Origin: Schlegelella_A sp036263655
GTDB lineage: Bacteria > Pseudomonadota > Gammaproteobacteria > Burkholderiales > Burkholderiaceae_C
NCBI GenBank assembly: GCA_036263655.1
Contig: DATAGP010000050.1
Location: forward strand, 30,968-94,967
Reading direction: 5' to 3'
Length of the DNA stretch: 64,000 nucleotides
Position 1 is the stretch's first letter. The number at the start of each line of letters is the position of its first letter. The translations under genes and the position numbers were made by a program. The notes beneath the pieces are model-generated. The model did not search any database. It was not told the origin of the DNA and saw only the letters and a program-made list of their open reading frames with translations. Shown piece by piece: positions 59,861 to 64,000 of this stretch.

Positions 59861-61618
59861 TCAAGCTCGCGCCGCCAAGGGCAAAGGCGCGAGCGTCTCA
59901 TCGACACGCCCCGCCACCGCCTGGTGGCTCGTCCTCTCGACCACCCGATGCGAGATGTAGGTCCCGAGAGCCACCACGGCGATCGCGAGAACGCCCAGAG
60001 CGGCACCCGGCCCGCGTCCCGAGACGCTCTGCATGTAGAGGTAGATGCCGTAGCTCATCGGCGCCTGCGAGTCGGCGGAGACGAGGACGATGGTCGCCGA
60101 GAGCTCGACGGCGGCGGTGATGAAGCTGGTGACGAAGCCGGCGAGCAGGCCGCCGGCCATGAGCGGGACGAGGACGCGGCGGATGGTGCGCAGCGGCGTC
60201 GCGCCGACGCTCTCGGCCGCTTCCTCGAGCGAGACGTGCACCTGCTGCAGCGCGGCGACGCAGGAGCGCAGCGCGTAGGGCAGTCGGCGCACGGCGTAGG
60301 CCAGCATGATCATCACCCAGGTGCTGGTCAGGAGGACGTCGGTGCCGGGCAGCGTCACGCCCTTGAACAGGCGCAGGTAGCCGATGGCGAGGACGATGCC
60401 GGGCACCGCCAGCGACGCGGTGGCGATCCAGTCGAGCCAGCGGCGCGCCGGCAGTGTCGTGCGCAGGATCAGGTAGGCGATGGTCGCCCCGAGGATCACG
60501 TCGAGGCCGGCCGCCAGGCCGCAGTACAGCAAGGTGTTCCTGATCATGCCGCTCGAGTCCTGGAACACCGTCGCGTAGTGCTCGAGCGTGTAGGCGTCCG
60601 GCAGCGGCGAGAAGCTCCACACCTTGGCGACGCTGAGCAGCAGCACGCCGAGGTGCGGCGACAGGACGACCAGCAGCACGACGGCGATCCAGGCGTAGGC
60701 GAGGAAGCTCGCCAGCGGCGTCAGCTCTCGCTGCGCGACGCCGACCCCGCCCTTCTGCAGCGTCGCGTAGTCCTTGCCGCGCAGGACCAGCGCCGACAGG
60801 CCCATCGCCGCGATCGAGAAGGCGATCATGATCACGCTGATGACGTAGCCGAGGGGATCCTCGAGGCCGACCTGGGTGATGCGCAGGTAGGCCTGCGGCG
60901 CGAGCAGGTTGGTCTGGCCGAGGACCAGCGGCGTGCCGAGGTCGTCGAACACCTTCACGAACACCAGCGCCGCACCGGCGACGAAGCCGGGCAGCGCGAG
61001 CGGGAAGATGACGCGCCGGAACAGGCGGAAGCCGCGGCAGCCGAGGCTGAGCGCGGCTTCCTCCATGGCGCCGTCGACGTTGCGCAGCGCCACCGCGAGG
61101 TTCATGAGGATGAAGGGGAAGTAGTGGATCGCCTCGACGAAGATCACGCCCTGCAGGCCTTCCATGATCGGGATCGTGAAGCCCAGGTACTCGTTGAGCA
61201 GCAGGTTGACGGTGCCGGAGCGGCCGAAGATGAGCTGCATCGCGACCGCGCCGACGAAGGGCGGCATGATCAGCGGCAGCACGCCGAGGGTGTGGATGAC
61301 GATGGCGCCGCGGAAGCGGAAGCGCACCGTCAGGTAGGCGAGCGGCACGGCGATCAGCGCCGCGAAGAAGGCCGAGAGCAGCGCCACCGTGAGGCTGTTG
61401 ACGAACGCCTCGCGCATCAGGCGCTGGTCGAAGAAGGTGCCGAGGTGGCCGAGGGTGAAGGCGCCGGTCTCGTCGACGAAGGCGGTGATGAACACCCGTG
61501 CCACCGGCAGCACCAGGAAGAGGAGCAGGAAGGCCAGCACCAGGCCGGCCGCGAGCCACGCGCCCGGCCGCGCGCTCCCCGGCCGCAGCGCGTGCCAGCG
61601 CCCCGCTGCGGTCGACAC
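59861..61618 (-). CDS. Iron(III)-type ABC transporter permease (FbpB-like, fused two-domain)
   Basis: A 585-residue inner-membrane permease with two homologous halves, each of about six helices and an EAA loop (AMEEAALSLGCRGFRLFRRVIFPL and SLEEAAESVGATPLRTIRRVLVPL, each split by only a few residues). This duplicated form is typical of FbpB/AfuB importers for ferric iron, and also of some thiamine and phosphonate systems. It is coupled to the binding-protein gene upstream (stop at 61624 versus start at 61618). No ATPase gene follows; the repeat elements and the opposing thiolase lie there instead. The GTG start is chosen because it lies just beyond that stop. Confidence 0.88.
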   Translation of the reverse strand: MSTAAGRWHALRPGSARPGAWLAAGLVLAFLLLFLVLPVARVFITAFVDETGAFTLGHLGTFFDQRLMREAFVNSLTVALLSAFFAALIAVPLAYLTVRFRFRGAIVIHTLGVLPLIMPPFVGAVAMQLIFGRSGTVNLLLNEYLGFTIPIMEGLQGVIFVEAIHYFPFILMNLAVALRNVDGAMEEAALSLGCRGFRLFRRVIFPLALPGFVAGAALVFVKVFDDLGTPLVLGQTNLLAPQAYLRITQVGLEDPLGYVISVIMIAFSIAAMGLSALVLRGKDYATLQKGGVGVAQRELTPLASFLAYAWIAVVLLVVLSPHLGVLLLSVAKVWSFSPLPDAYTLEHYATVFQDSSGMIRNTLLYCGLAAGLDVILGATIAYLILRTTLPARRWLDWIATASLAVPGIVLAIGYLRLFKGVTLPGTDVLLTSTWVMIMLAYAVRRLPYALRSCVAALQQVHVSLEEAAESVGATPLRTIRRVLVPLMAGGLLAGFVTSFITAAVELSATIVLVSADSQAPMSYGIYLYMQSVSGRGPGAALGVLAIAVVALGTYISHRVVERTSHQAVAGRVDETLAPLPLAARA

Positions 61619-61623
61619 GCCGG

Positions 61624-62961
61624 CTACTTCGCCAGCGCCACGGCCTGGTCGGCGAGCTCGCGCGCGCGCTCGTAGTTGGCCTTGGCCTTCGTGTTCCAGG
61701 TGTCCTCGAGGCCCGTGATCTGCTTGTTCACGGCGGCGTCCTTCTTGTTGGCGGTGAACAGGGCGAGGAAGTTCTTGTCGCCGGCGATGCCGGCGCCGAC
61801 CACCGGCGAGAAGGCCAGGTCCTTGGCCTGCCTGACCAGCGCCGCCGCCTGCGCGTTCGGCTTCTTCGCGACCGCCGCCTCGGCGGCATGGATCGCCTTC
61901 GTCGCCGCCTGCAGCTCCTTGAGGCGGAAGGTGATGGTCTGGTCGAACATCGCCGAGACGACGTTGTAGCGCGACTCGGAGAGGTCGGAGTCGAACTGCA
62001 CCTTGGCCCGCTTGGCGATCTCGAACGGGTTCGGATAACCGGCCGGCACCTTGCCCTTCATCGCCTCGGGCGGCAGGATCGGCAGGCGCGAGATCTTCGG
62101 ATCGAGCAGCAGTTCCTGGCCCTCGGCCGAGACCGCGTACGAGATGAACTTGCGCGCCTCGGCGGCGTTCTTGGCGCCGGCGACCAGGCCGATGTTGGCC
62201 GGCACGACGGCGGTGACGGTCGGGTAGGCGAACTCGACCGGGAAGCCGGAGTACTTGCCGGCGAGGCCGAAGAAGTCGATGACGAGACCGATCCCGAACT
62301 GGCCGTTGTTGACGCCGTCGGGCACGCCGAAGCTGCGCTCGGTGACGGCGGCGCAGTTGCCCGCGATCTGCAGCAGCTGGCGCCAGCCGGCGTCCCAGCC
62401 CTCGCCCTGCAGCATCGTCTCGACCGTGAGGTGCGTCGTGCCCGAGCGCGACGGCGAGCTGATCGCGACGTGGCCGAAGTACACCGGCTTGGTGAGATCG
62501 GCCCACTGCGCCGGCGCCGGCAGCTTGTTGGCGGCGAGGTAGCGCGTGTTCCACATCAGGCCGTAGCCGGCGAGCGCCTGGCCGAGGTAGAGGCCCTTCG
62601 GGTCGTTGATCGGGTAGTTGCCGACCTTCGTCGGCGCCGCCTTGTTGACGAGGTCGGACACCGGCTCGAGCAGCTTCTGGCCGGCGAGCACCTCGAAGGC
62701 GTCGGGCGCCGAGGCCCAGAAGACGTCGGGCCGCTGGCCGGCGGGCAGCTCGCGCACGTAGGCGATGCCCTGGACCGTGTTCTTGTTGAGGATCTCGAGC
62801 TTGATCGTCGGGTTGGCCTTCTCGAACGCGGTCTTGTAGGCCTGCGTCAGCTCCTTGGGGAACGAGGTGACGACGGTGACCGTGCCGGCCTGCGCGAAGG
62901 ACGCCATGAACAGCGCGAGCGCGGCGGCAAGGCGGGCGGCGGCGGGCCTGGAGCGGTTCAT
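61624..62961 (-). CDS. ABC transporter substrate-binding protein (iron(III)/AfuA-like)
   Basis: A 445-residue periplasmic binding protein. The signal peptide ends ASFAQA. The mature protein resembles the Fbp/AfuA group (TVVTSFPKELTQAYKTAFEKA, DVFWASAPDAFEVL, FGHVAISSPSRSGTTHL, VGAKNAAEARKFISY). Conserved tyrosines for direct iron binding are not obvious, so the ligand could be another anion or chelate. It precedes and presumably feeds the two-domain permease. The ATG has a good AGGAGA site. A perfect palindrome lies upstream at 63017-63036. Confidence 0.87.
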   Translation of the reverse strand: MNRSRPAAARLAAALALFMASFAQAGTVTVVTSFPKELTQAYKTAFEKANPTIKLEILNKNTVQGIAYVRELPAGQRPDVFWASAPDAFEVLAGQKLLEPVSDLVNKAAPTKVGNYPINDPKGLYLGQALAGYGLMWNTRYLAANKLPAPAQWADLTKPVYFGHVAISSPSRSGTTHLTVETMLQGEGWDAGWRQLLQIAGNCAAVTERSFGVPDGVNNGQFGIGLVIDFFGLAGKYSGFPVEFAYPTVTAVVPANIGLVAGAKNAAEARKFISYAVSAEGQELLLDPKISRLPILPPEAMKGKVPAGYPNPFEIAKRAKVQFDSDLSESRYNVVSAMFDQTITFRLKELQAATKAIHAAEAAVAKKPNAQAAALVRQAKDLAFSPVVGAGIAGDKNFLALFTANKKDAAVNKQITGLEDTWNTKAKANYERARELADQAVALAK

Positions 62962-63016
62962 GGCGATCTCCTGAGGTGACCCGACGACCTTACCCAACGC
63001 GCCCTGCGCGTTGCAC

Positions 63017-63036
63017 CGGGGCAAGCCCTTGCCCCG
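63017..63036. promoter_or_regulatory. Perfect palindrome between divergent genes
   Basis: CGGGGCAA-GCCC-TTGCCCCG has 8-bp perfect arms and a 4-base centre, midway between the ABC binding protein (minus) and the esterase (plus). It may be an operator or a leader hairpin. It does not resemble a Fur box. Confidence 0.45.
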
Positions 63037-63152
63037 TCTTCTGCGGCTTCTCCTACACCCGGAGCCGTCGGCCTCCGATGCGCGCGGCACCCCCCGGCAG
63101 GGATGATGGAAGCGTTTCCATTGCGGCTGTTTCCTCCCGGCTCCCTCGGCGC

Positions 63153-64000
63153 ATGCGCCTCACGCATTCCACCTTGCCGAGGACCCGCCCGCCCGGCCGT
63201 TCCGACCCAGGCACCTACCGCAGCGCCGCCGGCACCCTGGCGTACGAACTGTACCGGCCGGCCGTCCTGCGCCGGCCACCGCCGCTGTTCGTGATGCTGC
63301 ACGGCGGCTCGCAGAGCGCTGCCGACTTCGCCCTGGGCACGCGCATGAACCAGGTCGCCGACGAGTGCGGCGGCCTCGTGCTCTACCCCGAACAGTCGCG
63401 CAGCGCCCATCCGCTCGGCTGCTGGAACTGGTACGACACGAAGCACCAGTCGGCCGACACCGGGGAGCCGGCGCTGATCGCCGGCCTGACGCGCGAGGTG
63501 ATCGCCGCGCACGACGTCGACCGCGATCGCGTGTACGTGGCCGGCCTCTCCGCCGGCGGCGCGATGGCCCTCATCCTCGGCCAGGCGTATCCCGACCTCT
63601 ATGCCGCCGTCGGCGTCCACTCCGGCCTGCCCTCGGGCGTGGCGCACGACGTCTGGTCGGCGATGCAGGCGATGCGCGAGGGCCCGCGCAGCCCGGCCGA
63701 AGGACGCTCGCGATGCGTCGGGCGCGAGCCGCAGGCGGTGTCGACCATCGTCTTCCACGGCGACCGCGACCAGACGGTGCATCCGTCGAACGGCGGTGCC
63801 GTCCTGGCCCAGGCGGTGCGCGACTCGGCGCTCCGGCGCTCGACGCGGCCCTCGAGCGGCCCGGCGGCGCGCGCCGTGACACGCATCAGCCGACGCTGCC
63901 GGCCCGGCGACGACGGCGCGCACGGCGAGCTGTGGCTGGTGCACGGCGCCGGCCATGCCTGGGCCGGCGGCGACCGCCGCGGCAGCTTCACGGACGAGAA
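63153..64000 (+). CDS. PHB-depolymerase-family esterase (LpqC-like), 3' truncated
   Basis: The first 282 residues of an alpha/beta-hydrolase of the esterase/PHB depolymerase (LpqC) family; the gene runs past the window end. Features are LFVMLHGGSQSAADFALGTR (oxyanion HGG), LVLYPEQ and CWNWYD, the nucleophile elbow GLSAGGAMA with its Ser, FHGDRDQTVHP with the likely catalytic Asp, and the catalytic His in HGAGHAWAGG. It likely hydrolyses short-chain hydroxyalkanoate or other esters. A signal peptide is not evident. It is divergent from the ABC transporter. Confidence 0.88.
   Translation, partial: MRLTHSTLPRTRPPGRSDPGTYRSAAGTLAYELYRPAVLRRPPPLFVMLHGGSQSAADFALGTRMNQVADECGGLVLYPEQSRSAHPLGCWNWYDTKHQSADTGEPALIAGLTREVIAAHDVDRDRVYVAGLSAGGAMALILGQAYPDLYAAVGVHSGLPSGVAHDVWSAMQAMREGPRSPAEGRSRCVGREPQAVSTIVFHGDRDQTVHPSNGGAVLAQAVRDSALRRSTRPSSGPAARAVTRISRRCRPGDDGAHGELWLVHGAGHAWAGGDRRGSFTDE

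Noticed and set aside
59254..60006. Several 90- to 210-codon frames on both strands through the repeat elements
   Set aside because: Their sequences are Arg/Ala-rich shadows of inverted hairpin DNA, with no ribosome sites or known domains.
1..64000. CRISPR arrays, tRNA or rRNA genes, insertion sequences
   Set aside because: No regularly spaced repeats, cloverleaf-type sequences or transposase frames were seen on either strand.

Overview
The window is a high-GC chromosomal segment of a betaproteobacterium, most likely Burkholderiales (Rubrivivax/Leptothrix/Methylibium-like). The evidence is the def-fmt-htpX housekeeping run, the adjacent pgk-pyk pair, and an exosortase-B / EpsDEFG exopolysaccharide locus with a PEP-CTERM protein. 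I see no rRNA, tRNA, CRISPR array, transposase or phage gene.

Region 1 (1-8.6 kb) is housekeeping: truncated peptide deformylase, fmt, htpX, a small lipoprotein, a divergent 1005-residue VIT/TPR/DUF2135 secreted protein, then overlapping pgk and pyk.

Region 2 (8.7-41.3 kb) is a large exopolysaccharide locus in two facing blocks. The plus-strand block holds epsD, epsE, epsF, epsG and xrtB, then (past a reversed epsI) a Wzy-like polymerase, a 2OG-Fe(II) oxygenase, a methyltransferase, an ABC exporter pair (Wzm/Wzt-like), several glycosyltransferases, an epimerase, a DUF1996 lipoprotein and an oxidoreductase-epimerase fusion. The minus-strand block (31.1-41.3 kb) reads from a PEP-CTERM protein, sensor kinase and LuxR-type regulator through an undecaprenyl-phosphate sugar transferase, an EpsL-like barrel, a methyltransferase, a WecG-type transferase, an acetyltransferase and a GT4 enzyme. 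A plausible scheme is: kinase/regulator control, lipid-linked priming by the sugar transferase, elongation and decoration, polymerisation and export through EpsE/F/G, with XrtB processing the PEP-CTERM protein.

Region 3 (41.4-59.3 kb) looks like a catabolic island for an organic, probably aromatic, acid. It has a threonine dehydratase, then behind a strong sigma70-type promoter an octopine-type dehydrogenase, a 3-hydroxyacyl-CoA dehydrogenase, a complete DctPQM TRAP transporter, a V4R protein and a Rieske oxygenase alpha subunit. A MarR regulator then faces a second operon: a two-subunit indolepyruvate-type oxidoreductase, a second Rieske alpha with its beta subunit, an acyl-CoA ligase with a long disordered tail, and a thiolase-fold protein lacking the usual catalytic cysteine. 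The divergent promoters overlap each other and a palindrome, suggesting MarR control. The substrate is not identifiable from sequence alone.

Region 4 (59.3-64 kb) starts with two inverted copies of a multi-hairpin element whose stems differ by structure-preserving changes. It is followed by an iron(III)-type ABC permease and binding protein without an ATPase, and a truncated PHB-depolymerase-family esterase running off the end.
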